Part shown: in pieces, positions 51,890 to 64,000 of the stretch
Layout: each line of letters begins with the position of its first letter
Numbering within the stretch: position 1 is the first letter of the stretch
Assembly: GCF_041146395.1 (NCBI RefSeq)
Contig: NC_090989.1
Location: forward strand, 244,890,843-244,954,842
Source of the DNA: Eulemur rufifrons
Lineage: Eukaryota > Chordata > Mammalia > Primates > Lemuridae
Reading direction: 5' to 3'
DNA length: 64,000 nucleotides
Notes under the pieces: model-generated
The model's input: the letters and a program-made list of their open reading frames with translations, nothing else
Told to the model about the DNA's origin: nothing
The model's database searches: none
Made by a program: the position numbers and the translations under genes

Positions 51890-51985
51890 ATTTATTCAAC
51901 AAATATTTATGTAATGCTTACTAACTTCCAGGATATGTTCTGGCACCTGTGACACCATAAATAATATTCTAGTAGATAGGTTAGT
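51890..51985 (-). mobile_element. L2 tail fragment, antisense (possible)
   Basis: 'attcaacaaatatttatgtaatgcttactaacttcc' is the antisense L2 tail pattern. Short. Confidence 0.5.
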
Positions 51986-54344
51986 GAAGCAGAGACTTGA
52001 AATTCTTTTTCAAGTAGTATTTTTTTTTTAATTGGTGGACTTGGGTTTTCTAAATTTATATCAGAAGTATGGATGAGGTTTTTATGGTATTTTGCTAGGG
52101 GACCAAAAATTAATTAATCTTACTATAAACCACATCCACTTCTCTCTGTAGAGTTCCCAGGAGAAATACATGATATATGCACAAATAGAGTGAAGAGTGA
52201 GAAACAAATTATCACTTAAAATTTGCCTAGGCTTGTGCCCAATATTAAGATACTATAATTGGTGGCTTCCACTCTATTGTTGATGTAGGGAGATTAAATT
52301 TTTCCAAAGGAAAAAGTATTATTTCAAAGCAAAAAGAGAAATCCTGTTTAGATAACTAATATTTGATTAGTATATAATAACAATATCTATTCTCAGAGGC
52401 CTCTTTTCTGAAGATCTTGAGCAAGAGTACTCTAATGTACCTCTTTTATGTTCTACATCTGGAGATAAGAGAAAGATGACTACTTGTTTGGATATAATTT
52501 TCTATCATGTTTGTTCTAAGCCTTTGTTTAAATAGAGTCAATTGGGTAGCAGGGTGGCACAGCAGAAGCATGTTAGGCCCATCAGTGAAAGCAATTATAT
52601 AGCTCACACTGCTAAGTGTTGGAGACACAATGGCAGAATTTAGCAAGAATTTGAGAAGGAATTTCCCTTGCTCATCTACCCAAAGCCTGAGATAAAAGAT
52701 TCAGTGACCAAGTCTATCTGACTCAGAATAGTCTTCAGTTTCCATGAAAACATAGACCTCTTTAAACAAAACTCATGTGTGTGCCTGTCAGGTCTGTCCT
52801 AAGACACCATCAGCTGGCAGTGATGGTTTGGCAGGAGAAGTGGTATCACGGCAGGGGCTCTATACCTCTGTAGTTGCATACCTATGTCGTAGCTAGGTTT
52901 TACTTATAAAGGCATAAAGAAACTTAAGGCTATGTTATCCATTTTATATTTTCAAATTTTTAAAATTTGAAATCCAAAATATTGCTAAGTGAACCATAGC
53001 TAAACCTTTTCCACAAAGACCATAATATTTACCTAGTTGACTACAATTACTAAGAATCAAAAGTAAAACTGAAATGTCAAATGAAGAAAAGTTAGCTGCA
53101 TGAGCTATGTACCATAATTACTCAATATACGAGCCACAGACCACTCCTGTGCAATATGTATGTCACATTTTCCTGTGGGCATCATCCATCTCGAAATAAT
53201 TGAATTGCATATAATTTTAGTCCTAAAGATTTATCCACCTACAGCTATGTTCACATGAATTTGCCATATCTGTTCACAGATAACCCAAGAGATAAATATT
53301 CTACTAAAATACAGGAATCGTGAGTATAGCTTTCCAATATACAATTCTTGGTCTAAACGTTACAAGTTCAACTCTAATATAGATTAGTAATGCTGTATTA
53401 ACATTATACTTTGAAGGTCACTGGAAAGAAGTCAACACCTTGATGCTAGTTTCAAGAAAAAAAATGTTACAACAGTGTTCTCTTCATCAGGAAAATTGCC
53501 TAATATAACATAGCAAAAATCTTTTATTGAATAATGATAAAAGCCTTACACTGATAAAATTAGAGACAAGAGTAAAAAATAAATAAATAAGTAATGTTCA
53601 AGCTCCCACTACTATCTATTTATATGAAGAAACATAATTTTACTTGATCTGTTATCAATATACAACCTTAGATGGAAGATATTTCATTTATACTATATAT
53701 GCTATTTATGTATTAATAATCATCTAATATTTCAAAGATACATTATTTCTTCATTTCAAATAATTTTTATAAAAACGTACAATAAGATATGATTCTTGGG
53801 AAAAATGCAATTGAAAAAAACTGCCTCCATTCATCTATGGGAATGTCAATCATGTTCGCAGATTCAGTTACTGTAGAGTTTATCAAGAGATCAGGTTTAT
53901 AACCAGGGAAGTGGGTCTAAAAATATAATATTTCAATTTAAAGCTATGGAAACAATTTAATTGAGAACAACCAAACTATTATGGAAGAGTTTTATAACAA
54001 TTTACCAAACTACAACTTACATGCCTTTATAACTAATTATATTTAGCACAAATGTAATTCTTATGCCTTTGCCAACCCCTCCAAATTAAGGATTAGCAAA
54101 ATATTGGCAAATGTGGTAAAATATCAGTTCTAAGTGTCCCCCATATATTCTCATCTGAATCAGTCATGTTTTTCTGCTTGCTGTAATAACTCCTTGAAAC
54201 ATATTGAATCCAGCAGGTTTTCAAATTCTGTTAGAATTTACTTAGAATCACTTTGCAATATGGGAGGCATTTTGCCTTAAAAACTCCTCATACTATTCTG
54301 AATTAATTACCCTTTGTCTTACTCTATTTGTGTACAAGGCTTAA
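51986..54344. other. About 2.4 kb with nothing recognised
   Basis: AT-rich single-copy-looking DNA. No open frame above background and no repeat landmarks. Confidence 0.45.
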
Positions 54345-54434
54345 ATTATTAATTTATTAATTAAATATATTTGAGCACCTGTTGTGTGTCAGTCAGTGTG
54401 CTAGGGGCCAAAGATACAAAGTTAAATTAGATGA
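54345..54434 (-). mobile_element. L2 tail fragment, antisense
   Basis: 'atttgagcacctgttgtgtgtcagtcagtgtgctaggggcc' is a clear antisense L2 tail. Confidence 0.7.
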
Positions 54435-54511
54435 CTCAAGCATTATAAAAGTGATCCATGTAACCAAAAGATTTGTACCACCATTATATCTTGAAATTAA
54501 AAAATAAAACA
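54435..54511 (+). mobile_element. Tiny L1 3' tail insertion, sense
   Basis: 'gtaaccaaaagatttgtacc..cattatatcttgaaatt' plus an A-rich end matches the last ~60 bp of the lemur L1 at 56122. Near-identical words TTAAATTAGAT (54422-54432) and TTAAACTAGAT (about 54514-54524) flank it. This is an extremely 5'-truncated insertion. Confidence 0.6.
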
Positions 54512-54663
54512 AAATTAAACTAGATATAAACTTTTTTCTTGAGATGCTTAATCTGTGGTGAAAAAGAGATAGCGACAGAGATAGAAACGGTGTGTGTGTG
54601 AAGTGCTATGAAAGCCAAAAGAAGGAATGGTTGTACTTGGCGGAATAAAAAATGTGGAAACAC

Positions 54664-55010
54664 GGCCGGGCGCGGTGGCTCACACCTGTAATCCTAGCAC
54701 TCCGGGAGGCCGAGGTGGGCGGATCGTTTGAGCTCAGGAGTTCGAGACCAGCCTGAGCAAGAGCGAGACCCCATCTCTACTAAAAATAGAAAGAAATTAT
54801 ATAGACAGCTAAAAATATATATAGAAAAAATTAGCCGGGCATGGTGGCACATGCCTGTAGTCCCAGCTACCCGGGGGGCTGAGGCAGTAGGATCGCTTAA
54901 GCCCAGGAGTCTGAGGTTGCTGTGAGCTAGGCTGACGCCAGGGCACTCACTCTAGCCTGGGCAACAGAGTGAGACTCTGTCTCAAAAAAAAAAAAAAAAA
55001 AAAAAAAAAA
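54664..55010 (+). mobile_element. Lemur-type dimeric Alu, sense
   Basis: Starts GGCCGGGCGCGGTGGCTC and ends in a poly-A tail of about 28. It has the AT-rich lemur segment. Target-site duplication AAAATGTGGAAACA (54649-54662 and about 55007-55020). Confidence 0.97.
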
Positions 55011-55020
55011 TGTGGAAACA

Positions 55021-56108
55021 AAACAACATCCCTCCCATGCCCAGATTTGAAGGAAAGTTTCCAGAGCGGACAAGAGGGATGAAAACAAAGTTATCCCAGG
55101 CATGGGGGATGAAGTTTTTAGTCTGAATCCGTCCTTTTTGTACCATGGGACTACCCTTAGTATTCTTATGCAAAGTAAGCAAAAGGAAATAGAACCTGGA
55201 TTCTATTCTTGTGTCATATTTTTCAGTAGCTTCTCAAGGTTGCTCTCACTTAGCCATACTCTCCTAAGGACCTAAGAGTTCACACTCAGTCCTTCACTGG
55301 CTGAGTTACTACGCTACTGTCTGGTTTTGTTGATCCCTCTGATTCCACAAAACAGCTGTCACATTCACTACTCTGGACTCCTGGCTGATGTGCCTCACCT
55401 TGAGCATGATATTTCATTTAAGGACTATGCTGCTATTACTCCTCCCATTTTTTTTTTTTTTTTGAGTTAATTGTTCTTCTTGTCTTGGTATTCTGCTATC
55501 TTAGAGTGGCAGTGTAATTGGATTCAATGGCTTTTTTGCAAATGTGAGCATCTAGAAAATTGACAACAGGAAGGCCATCGCTGTTGGAAAGAAGAGTTTT
55601 ATGTTTATGCTACTTTATTATGTTCTTTGTGTAATATGCTTTTCCTTCTCTTACATTTGAAGGGAACTTAGAATCAAGTAGTCAAGATTTAAAAAAAAAA
55701 AAATGTTATTAACATCGAAAATGCTGCTGCTGTCCCAGAAGCAAGCTCTGTTTCAAATCCTTAACATGCTCATATTCCATTGTATGAAGCTTATGTAGTG
55801 TTGACTTGAAAGGAAGGAAAATCAATGCTCATGTGTAATATCTTTAAAAATCACAGTTGAAAAATCACTATCTAAAGTTAGAAATAACATATACACACAC
55901 ACATATTTGTGTGTATATGTATCTCACAAATTAAAACTGATAGTATATCACATTTATAAAATGTTCATTATGCTAAAATTACTATAAACTGACATACAGC
56001 CAAAGACCTTTTTATTACTAAGAAAATAAAGGGCTACTAAGCGAGGAGGGTCAATGATTTCTGTTTTATTTTAAAGGTTGTACTCTATATAATACTATTT
56101 TGAGAGGT
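55021..56108. other. No recognised feature
   Basis: It includes a T16 run near 55448 and an inverted repeat at 55887-55920 (arms ACATATACACAC). Nothing else recognised. Confidence 0.45.
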
Positions 56109-56121
56109 AAATTTTGGGCAT

Positions 56122-56461
56122 CTCTTATGTTCTCCTGGATAGAGTTGGAACCCATTCTACTAAGTGAAGTATCCCAAGAATGGAAAAATAAGCACCACAT
56201 GTACTCACCAGCAGATTGTTTTCCCTGATCATCACCTAAGTGCACATTTGGGAATAACACCAATCGGATGTCGGGCAGATGTGGGGGTGGAGGGGATGGG
56301 TGTATACCTACATAATGAGTGTGATGCTCACTGTCTGGGGAATGGACATGCTTGAAGCTCTGACTGGGGCTGGGCATGGGCAATATACATAACCTAAACT
56401 TTTGTACCCTCATAATATGCTGAAATTAAAAAAAAAATCTTAAAAAAAAATAAAATAAAAA
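56122..56461 (+). mobile_element. Young 5'-truncated L1 (strepsirrhine type), sense
   Basis: It has the end of ORF2 ('ctactaagtgaagtatccc..gaatgg'), then a 3'UTR with the lemur-type 'gtctggggaatggacatgc', a G-rich part ('gtgggggtggaggggatgggtg') and the 3' terminus 'cataatatgctgaaatt' with A-rich tail. Target-site duplication AAATTTTGGGCAT at 56109-56121 and 56462-56474 is perfect over 13 bp, so the insertion is recent. Confidence 0.93.
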
Positions 56462-56474
56462 AAATTTTGGGCAT

Positions 56475-58444
56475 TATGATACTTTTAATTTACTTTGATA
56501 TTTCAGCATTATATTTAAACTCATTCTATTTCTTTTTTCTACTTTTAAAAAATTATCATAAATGCAGTTCTCAACATTTGTTTCTCTTATAATGATTTTA
56601 GTATTACTATATTGGTATAATAATTTTTACTTCGGACAATTCTTTTCCTTCTATAAACTTGTTTCTCAAAACACGTCTTTAAGTATTTCTGGAATGATGA
56701 ATGCATGTAGTTTGAGATTTTAAGCTTGCTCACATGCCAGTTCTTTATTTTGGTGTCTAGTAAACACTGATTAAAATTTGAAGTCCGAATATGAAAGTAT
56801 TAAAACAAAATTAATTTGCACATAACTCCTATCCTACCCACACAAAATGCAGAGTTTAATCGGACTAGGTAATATGTGGCTAAATTGTACTAAAATTCTT
56901 TCTACATTAGCACGAGAAGCCCTTTAAAAGCTAAGAACTAAATTCCCCCAGCTCCCTGGTATATTACTTTTTAACGCTTGCTATTAATTTTAATGAAAAT
57001 GATTGAAAGTAATATTCACTAACTGTTTTGGAAATTTTCCAATCTATGTTAATACTTAATTGAAATGTGCCTGAGGCACTTAACATATTTTAGCCTTACA
57101 CTGATGGTTGTTTGGTTTTGTATAGGACTAAGAAAAATTGTAAATAACAGCAATGCCTTTGGGCAAGGAGGCTGGAAATTATAAACCTAAGGTTAATGAA
57201 AATGACCTTTATGCACAAATGTTACTGTCAGAGGTAAAAACAATGAGTTATTTGCTAGCTATGAAAAATAAACAAAAAAATAAAGAGTGCTCCCATATCC
57301 CACTCCTATTTTGCAATGTCTTGACCTTTTCCTTCTTTTTTCTTTGAGATGCATTTCCTTTGTACCAAGTTTTGTTTTCACCAATAGTATTCCACTTTTA
57401 TCTAATTCCCCTAGTTTTGAGTTCAAGATATTTATCTTGTTGATGACATGGTAAAGAGTTTCCTTTTAGGTATGTATGTAATGCAGACATTTCTGAGGTT
57501 TTTCTTACAAAACTTGATATAAAGTGAGTTGTGATGAATTGCGAATTATGCTTCAATGATAGAGATTAAGAAAAATGGAAGGATATGTAACTGTTGAAGG
57601 TTCTTTCTGAATGTTCAGATGTTCTGAAACATTCAGATTTTCAACTTATTACTGCATTTCATGTATAAGGTACTGGGCTGCTACTTGTATAATTTAAAAA
57701 AAAAAAACAAGAAAAGAAAAATGGCCTTTACCCCCAATAATCTAATATTTAAATTGAGTCAACAAGTAATATACATTAAAGCAACTAGGGAATGAACTGA
57801 AGTATTAAATATTAGCAAAAATCAAGTCATTTCAATTAGGGACAAACTTTATTTCTGACTTTTCCTTTTATAGCTATAAAAAATTGTCTTAATCACTCTC
57901 TAAATTTAACAAATCAAAAATTGTATTAGGGAAATTAAAGCATAAGAATTCTGTAAGACTTTCTTAATCACCAAAAGGAGCTTTTTATCCAAAGATTAAA
58001 GTCACCAAACTCAATTGTTATTATTTTTGACATGTACTACTTACTAATTTTAATGGAAGCATTAGGAATTTTTCTCTGAAAGATACTAAACAGACATTTA
58101 ATTAGAAATGTTTGAGTTCACTTGAGAAATCAAAGTTCTTGTTAGCAAATCTTTTGTGCAAAGAACAACTGTGGTTACAACAGAATATAAAATTGTGTAC
58201 AAGGCACTTGAGAAAGCAGGTATGAAGATACACAAATTAAAAAGAGGCACATGTGTTCTGGATTCCCTTTTCTGAATAATCACAAATGACATGACAAATA
58301 TACAATAAATGAAAAGAGATTTATGAACATTAACTTTATCATTCAGCTCAACAGAGGCTAAAGGTAGGAGGGGCGATATTTGTGCACAACTATCACGTCC
58401 GCCCACATTTATTGATTCAAAAAACATGTCTTGGTCTCTTACAA
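56475..58444. other. About 2 kb with nothing recognised
   Basis: AT-rich single-copy-looking DNA. No coding or repeat signal. Confidence 0.45.
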
Positions 58445-59520
58445 CATTTCAATGTTGACACCCTTAAATCCTGTCCGCTCATTTGGTTCTGTTTCACAGC
58501 ACTCTTCTAGCTTGTCAACCATGACTCTGACTCCTTTTACTGTTTCCTCTACTTCCACGCCTCTCAACACTCTGATGTAAGCCATCTGTAAGCCTCTGAA
58601 GTTTTTGTCTTATTGCTTATTATTGTATTCATAACCCATTATATCCTTTCAGAAAGCCTCAATAATCATCTCTCCTCAAATGGCTCAGAATCCCTTATTT
58701 CCAGCTCTGAGTCCTCTCCCAAATTGTGAATTGCAATACTACCTCCCTCCCGCCCTGGCCTCCGGACATCTCTACCTGGACTTAGGCAAATCTCTTCAAA
58801 AATCTCTCTCTAAGAGTGCCTTACTTCCCAATCTTTCTTCACTTTCTTCTCATGCTTAGATGTCACCTGCTCTCCTTATTGGCCACAGAGGCTCAGGTTT
58901 GATGCCTCTTTTTAAATTGCCTAATTATATCTTCCAAGTAAAACTAGAGCTCCCTATTCCTTCAGACTCCTTCCAAACAAGAGTGACTCATGGCTATTTG
59001 TCTTCTACTAAAATTTCCTCTTGATCCTCTTATTTCTATGTATGGCACCCATTCTTTCATCTTTCCACATGAAGAACTTTGAATCCACTTGATCTCATTC
59101 TCTTCTTTATCCTCACATTTAGTCATTCACTTAAAACTATAGCTTTTCCCCTGAAAAAATCCTCTGATTGGATACTTTTTTTTAGAATTTCAGGTCTCCT
59201 TTCTCAAGCAGAAGCTACCTCTTTTTTTTCTCTAATCCCTACCAAATGAGATCATTTATTGACATTTGTGTTCAGCTATTATATCTTTAATTATTATTAT
59301 TCAGGAGATAATAATGTACCTTTTCCATCTGACTACCTACCACAGCAACACCAAACTATAAACACAAAATTCCTTTATTTATAATACTTATAAATGATTC
59401 CTCTTTTTAATGTCTGTACCTACACTAGTCCACATGGCATACTAAACTCTTAACAGCAGGGACCGTATCTCTTTGCTCTTCTGTTCAATTCTGCTCCACT
59501 TCAAATGTATACCCTTTATT
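58445..59520 (+). mobile_element. L2 fragment, sense, diverged
   Basis: C/T-rich sequence with an L2 ORF2-like layout: 'tccagctctgagtcctctcccaaattgtgaattgc', 'cggacatctctacctgg' (a TCTCCACTTGG-type word) and, near the end, 'actcttaacagcagggaccgtatct', a tail landmark. Highly diverged, and possible inserts are not resolved. Confidence 0.55.
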
Positions 59521-59534
59521 ATATTATCATCTTC

Positions 59535-59610
59535 TTCATAATCATCTTCATCACCCTCACCACCACCACTACCACCATCATCATCACCACCATTATATTC
59601 ATTATTCTTA
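59535..59610. repeat. Imperfect (CAT/CAC)n microsatellite
   Basis: Interleaved CAT, CAC and TTC triplets, at its purest about 59553-59592. Confidence 0.85.
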
Positions 59611-60061
59611 CAATGCCTTACATTTATTTATTCATAGGGCTTTTATTTTCAAAGAATTTTCATATGCTTACTTTTTAAAAAGGATATACAATATTTTAAA
59701 TCAGATTACTAATTTTTCAGAGGATAAAGAATACTCAGAAGTACTTAGAAATATGTAATAAGAAAGTTACCTGAATAAGGAGGTTAATATTCATAGCAAA
59801 TAAATATTAAATAAGGTATATTTGTGAGCTTTCAACTAGGGTTTGAGGACATGTCTTAAATTTGAGTAATTTTTACCTATACTTCTGGAGGTGCATAAGG
59901 TTTTTACTCTACATTTCCTTCCTTAACAAGTGACCTAAACTGAAGGTATGCTAATTCAGGCATAGTAGTATGAGGAAAGTACAACTCTTCTTATACCCTC
60001 TTTTTTAGCCTTCAGATATTCCCACTGAGCCTGTATTAGTATAAGATTTCTCATATAACAG
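59611..60061. other. No recognised feature
   Basis: Nothing recognised. Confidence 0.4.
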
Positions 60062-60063
60062 TA

Positions 60064-60296
60064 CAGTCATCCCTCAGTCAGTATACAAAGGGGATTGGTT
60101 CCAGGACCCCAACATCCAGAACTTCAAAATCCATGCATTCTCAAGCCCCACAGTCTGCCCTGCAGAACCAACGTATAGAAAAAGTCTGCCCTCCCTATTC
60201 ACTGGGTTTGCATCCCAGGATCTGCATTTGATGTAAAAGAATCTCTATCCAAGTGGACCTGCGGGGTTCAAACCTGTGTTGTTCAAGGGTGAACAG
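60064..60296. mobile_element. Tigger-type nonautonomous element
   Basis: Begins CAGTCATCCCTCAGTC and ends 'tgttgttcaagggtgaacag', with TA on both sides (60062-60063 and 60297-60298). 'ggggattggttccaggacccc' and 'gtggacctgcggggttcaaac' are landmarks of primate Tigger derivatives. The two ends look like they come from different Tigger subfamilies. Confidence 0.75.
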
Positions 60297-60298
60297 TA

Positions 60299-61039
60299 TT
60301 ATAATCAAGAAAAACAGTGTTTTATGAGATGCACAGAAATTAAAGGGAAAGAAATTCCAATTCTCAAGAGAAAAGTCCATGACTTTATGGGAATATTAAC
60401 TACTAAGTACACCAATGCCATGAAACAAGCCATTAACATGGTTTAATAAATTATTTCATATATTTCTCTAGATCATACCTTAGAGTTACCATTCTGAAAA
60501 TTTATCTGTTGGCTTACAGGGACTGGGAACCTCTAATTCTCCCTTCTCCTGAAGGATATTGTATGTTCAAATCCACAAATCTTTTTTTTTTTTTCTTGAA
60601 TTTTATCACACAAAAAAGCCAATGGCCAATTTTTGAAAACAACAGAATGCAGTTTGAAAAAGTAGCCTAGATTGGATTTACCATCCTATTAAATGAAAAG
60701 GAAAAAGACAAAGGAAAACAAAATACCAAACAACAAAAAGGACTCCTGAATATCTTTTATGAATAAGATACTGTTACTGTTATTTCCTTTAATCCTTATA
60801 ATTTAAAAAGGTAGGTGTAATTTATTCTCTGTGGATATCCAAGAAAATGAAAAATCAGAAATCCTAAAAATTTGGAGCTAAGATTTACATAAAAATATAA
60901 AAATGCATTCATATAATTAATGCACAATATAAAGAAATCCTGGACTTTTTAACCTTTTTGGAAAGTTTGGATTAGTTAAACATCTAAGATGGGAGGTTTA
61001 ATTTGATGACTAAATATATCCCTTCCAAAACAGATAAAG
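60299..61039. other. No recognised feature
   Basis: It includes a T13 run near 60581-60594. Nothing else recognised. Confidence 0.4.
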
Positions 61040-61112
61040 AGTTGTTTCTCAGTAAACAAATATTTATTGAGTACACAAAATGTACATAGTAACAGATGTT
61101 TGAGATTCAGTA
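61040..61112 (-). mobile_element. L2 tail fragment, antisense (possible)
   Basis: 'aaacaaatatttattgagtacacaaaatgtac' is the antisense L2 tail pattern. Short. Confidence 0.4.
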
Positions 61113-62234
61113 GTTTAGCTATGCATTTTAAATTAAAAGAGGGTACCTAAAATCTCATGTTACAGAAAGAAGAAAGAAATGCAAATGTCAATTTAGTGTC
61201 ATATCAGAAATAGCAGCAATGGCAACAAATACAGCCTTAAAAGGATGAAAACTTCTGGTGCTTCAAAGCGTCTTTATTTCCTTAAGAATTTTTTAAAAAA
61301 TCTTTTACTATAATTACTCTTATTCCAAATTTATCTCCAACATAAAGACACCTTTTCCAATCATAATGCGTTGACTTATATGCCTTTGAACATTCAGGCC
61401 TCATGAAATACATCCTGTAAAACACTGAATAAGCAAAAACACACCCAGCTATCTTGAAGATAAACAACAAGATGGAACTTCTAAGACGTTTTCGGAACTA
61501 ATGCTGCAATTTATCTTGGCTCAGTATCAATGAAAATGGCAATTATTTTTCACAACATAAATATATCATTAATTATTCCATGGCATTCAGTCTAAATCCT
61601 ATTTCTATCATGTCAGTGAATTTTAAATCTAGTTTGAAAGACAAAAAATGGCTTTTATTTATACATGAAACAATGACCGGCATGTTTGCTGACTAAATCA
61701 AATCACTTCAAGTTATAAGGTCAGGAGGTCTTGACAGAGTTGGAGTCAGAAACCCTCAAGTTAAAAATTCATACACCCAAATCAAATACCTAATTCTTTT
61801 TCTTGACCCTGAAAAGTTGAATAAATAAGGTCATAAAGAAGTAAAGAAAACTTGTAGTGTCAAACCCTACTGTCATTTTTAATACATCTTCCACGGAAGC
61901 TGAATCATTAGGTTCTGAAATTTTATTCACTTACGATTTATTTTAGAACATACTTAATATTCATAAGCACCCTTTTCTGTTCTTTGTTTCTAAAATTAAT
62001 ATAATTCTAAAACTGGGATTCTTATGTTTGGTTAAGAGTTTATGTTATTTTAGCTTTTGCAAAACCAATGTGAGAACTAAAGATTATTATCCAAGTAAAT
62101 CAACCAAAAACAAAGTTTTATAACACTTTCATGTAATGAATAAGTATAAAGACTATTATAGATAAAAATTTTACAGGTGATTCTTTCAGTTCTTTATTTT
62201 AGAGGTCTAGAACTTGGCGTGGTACTTAAACTTA
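61113..62234. other. No recognised feature
   Basis: AT-rich sequence. Nothing recognised. Confidence 0.4.
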
Positions 62235-62785
62235 AGGAGTACTATGCTAGGCAGAATAAGGGCCCCCCAAACATGTCCACATTTTAATCCCTGGAACCTG
62301 TAAATCTGTTATGTTACATGGCAAGGGAGAATAAGGTTGCAGTTGGAATTATGGTTTCTAATCAGATGAACTTAAAATAAGGAGACTATACTGGATAATA
62401 GATAAGGAAATTATTCCATCCCAACATAATATCAAGGGTCCTTAGCAGTGAAAGAGGGAAGGAGAAGAGTCAATGTCAAGAGTGATGCAACATGAGAAAG
62501 ACTCCACTAGCTGTTGGGCCCTAGCTGGCTCAGAAAGTGGAATGGCACCCTGAACCAAGGAATCAAGCTGCTCTTGATGCTGGAAAAGCCAAAGGACCAC
62601 ATTATTTCCTAGAAACTCCAGAAGAAACACATTCCTATCACCACCTGGATTTTAGACACTGAGATCCACTTTATACTTCTAACATCAATAACTATAAGAT
62701 AATAAATTTGTGTCGGTTTAAGCCACAAAGTCTGTGGTAATTTGTTATAGCAACAGTAAGAAACTAATAAATACATTTCACAAAT
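62235..62785 (+). mobile_element. MLT1-type LTR (ERVL-MaLR), sense
   Basis: MaLR landmarks in order: 'gcagaataagggccccccaaa', 'ttaatccctggaacctg', 'catggcaagggagaataagg', 'aaggaccacattatttcc..agaaactccagaag' and the end 'taagataataaatttgtgtcggtttaagccacaaagtctgtggtaatttgttatagcaac'. The ATAAAT poly(A)-like site is at about 62700. Nearly complete solo LTR of about 550 bp. A 62-codon antisense frame (62442-62630) is incidental. Confidence 0.9.
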
Positions 62786-64000
62786 ATATTGCTAGTAGCT
62801 CCTGACTGATTTATTGATGGCAATACTCCTAATACCTAGCACAGCACTGGCCACATTGATGAAATAATTACATTTAACTGATTACCAAATTTAACTTCCA
62901 TAGTAGATAATTTAACCAGACAGACACAGTATAATGAGTTTACACTTTGCAATTCCTGTACAACCTACATGTACATAGTACAAGGAGTTTGGAAGAATAA
63001 AAAAGAAAATAAGACTTTGCCCTGAATTTTATAATTTTTTTGGTAGATACAGTAAAATTTCACATGGAAACAAAGCAAATAAAGAAAACTACAATGGCAC
63101 AGACCTGTATACAAAATACTGAAGCAATGCTACTAAAGTATAAGTAAGTTCTGAAAGTCAGAATTAATTTTGTGGGGAAAATAAAATGTTATTTCAGAAA
63201 ACCTCTCTTAGAATTATAAAAGCTGAAATGGAGTTAGAATCTTCATTTTTAATAGAAGTCATCTAATAAACACTGATGATAATTAATAATACTTCCTAAA
63301 ATGAACCTTAAAATTGGCATTGTTATCTATATAACAATAGAAATTATATTTTCATAACTCTTTATTATAAGGTAAATTTCTCCTCAGAAATACATATGGC
63401 TTTCTATTAATATTTCATAGCGAATCCTGCTATGAAAATGCATATATTGATAAAAGATAAAGCGTGTATTTACTAGTTTGTGATTATATATAGATAGCAC
63501 TGTTTTGCTATACCTCAAGTATTCTTAACGAAAGAAAATAATGCAGTAGAGGAAAGAGTCTAAATAATTCATTAAGTACATACAAGCCAATCTTCTCTAA
63601 TAGCAATGGTCAGGAGTCATAAAAGGAAATGTTTCCTGTCATCCTGTTTTACAAATAACAAAGCACAATTAAAGATAATATATTAAATTGAAAGGGGAAA
63701 GAAAAGAGGAAGAAAATTCTATTCCTAGCAAAAATAATAGTTATAATAGGTGAGAGGTATAATTAGAAGCACTAGAAAGCATCTTAGCTGTTCTGTTTGC
63801 CTCAGATTTCAGAACAAAAATAAGATACCAGAAAAGACAAGCATATAAACCTATCACTGTACATTATAGGAAAAGAGTTGTTTGTGTGTTAGATTTAAAC
63901 AAATCTGAGTCAAACTGTGACTATTTTGAGACTGCCTAAGGAGCCAAGGTGTGTTTCTTCTAGAGTCCTTCAATGTCCTATGGGTCATATATCAAATTTG
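62786..64000. other. No recognised feature
   Basis: AT-rich single-copy-looking sequence to the end of the window. Nothing recognised. Confidence 0.45.

Noticed and set aside
56066..56413. 115-codon minus-strand frame with a Pro/His-rich stretch
   Set aside because: Antisense of the young L1 3' end.
58098..58427. 109-codon minus-strand frame
   Set aside because: Cysteine/valine-rich chance frame in AT-rich DNA. No domain, no splice or promoter context.

Overview
This window is nuclear DNA from a strepsirrhine primate, most likely a lemur. The best clue is the Alu elements at 6240, 31854, 37560 and 54664. They are dimeric and share an unusual AT-rich stretch (TATATA...TTTTTAG..GTCCATATAATTTC) just before the usual A-box-like TTTTTAGTAGAGA segment, a form I associate with lemur Alus. 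Young L1 3' ends at 45205 and 56122 share one 3'-terminal motif (about GTACCC.CATAATAT.TGAAATT) that also differs from the human L1 tail. I recognise no exon of a functional host gene. No tRNA, rRNA, CpG island or CRISPR is visible. The window reads as AT-rich intergenic (or intronic) sequence built from layers of mobile elements.

Layout. 0.5-3.3 kb: a long antisense LINE-2. 3.9-6 kb: two copies of one LTR family in opposite orientation plus a third fragment. 6-7.5 kb: an antisense L1 ORF2 split by an Alu. 7.8-9.3 kb: an old sense L1/HAL1 3' end split by a 738-bp insertion that is mostly a minisatellite with a ~24-bp unit. The insertion is bounded by a 16-bp perfect direct repeat, and a 65-bp relative lies at 26.48 kb. 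14.06-16.99 kb: a nearly complete but broken Tigger (pogo-type) DNA transposon carrying an L1 3'UTR insertion. 20.49-21.12 kb: a processed RPL12 pseudogene with target-site duplication, inside a HAL1/L1-like element. 25.7-28.3 kb: a cluster of three LTRs. 28.8-30.65 kb and 35.2-36.5 kb: decayed antisense endogenous retrovirus pieces. 37-41 kb: L2, Alu, a Tigger-type MITE and two LTRs, one with a 21-nt G run. 43-50.3 kb: MIRs, Tigger-type MITEs, a sense L2, an antisense L2 broken by three younger insertions, and a hAT-type MITE. 54-56.5 kb: Alu and young L1 tails. 58.4-59.6 kb: L2 and a CAT/CAC microsatellite. 60.06 kb: a Tigger-type MITE. 62.2-62.8 kb: an MLT1-type MaLR LTR.

No genes in this window work together as a pathway. 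The order of nesting gives a relative history: L2 and MIR oldest; then Tigger, HAL1, L1M, MaLR and ERV LTRs; then the RPL12 copy; then lemur Alus and L1 tails with intact target-site duplications. The item most worth a second look is the minisatellite insertion, which looks like a retrotransposed VNTR element. Repeat family names rest on remembered consensus patterns and were not checked by a search. Boundaries of old elements are approximate, usually within 20-50 bp.
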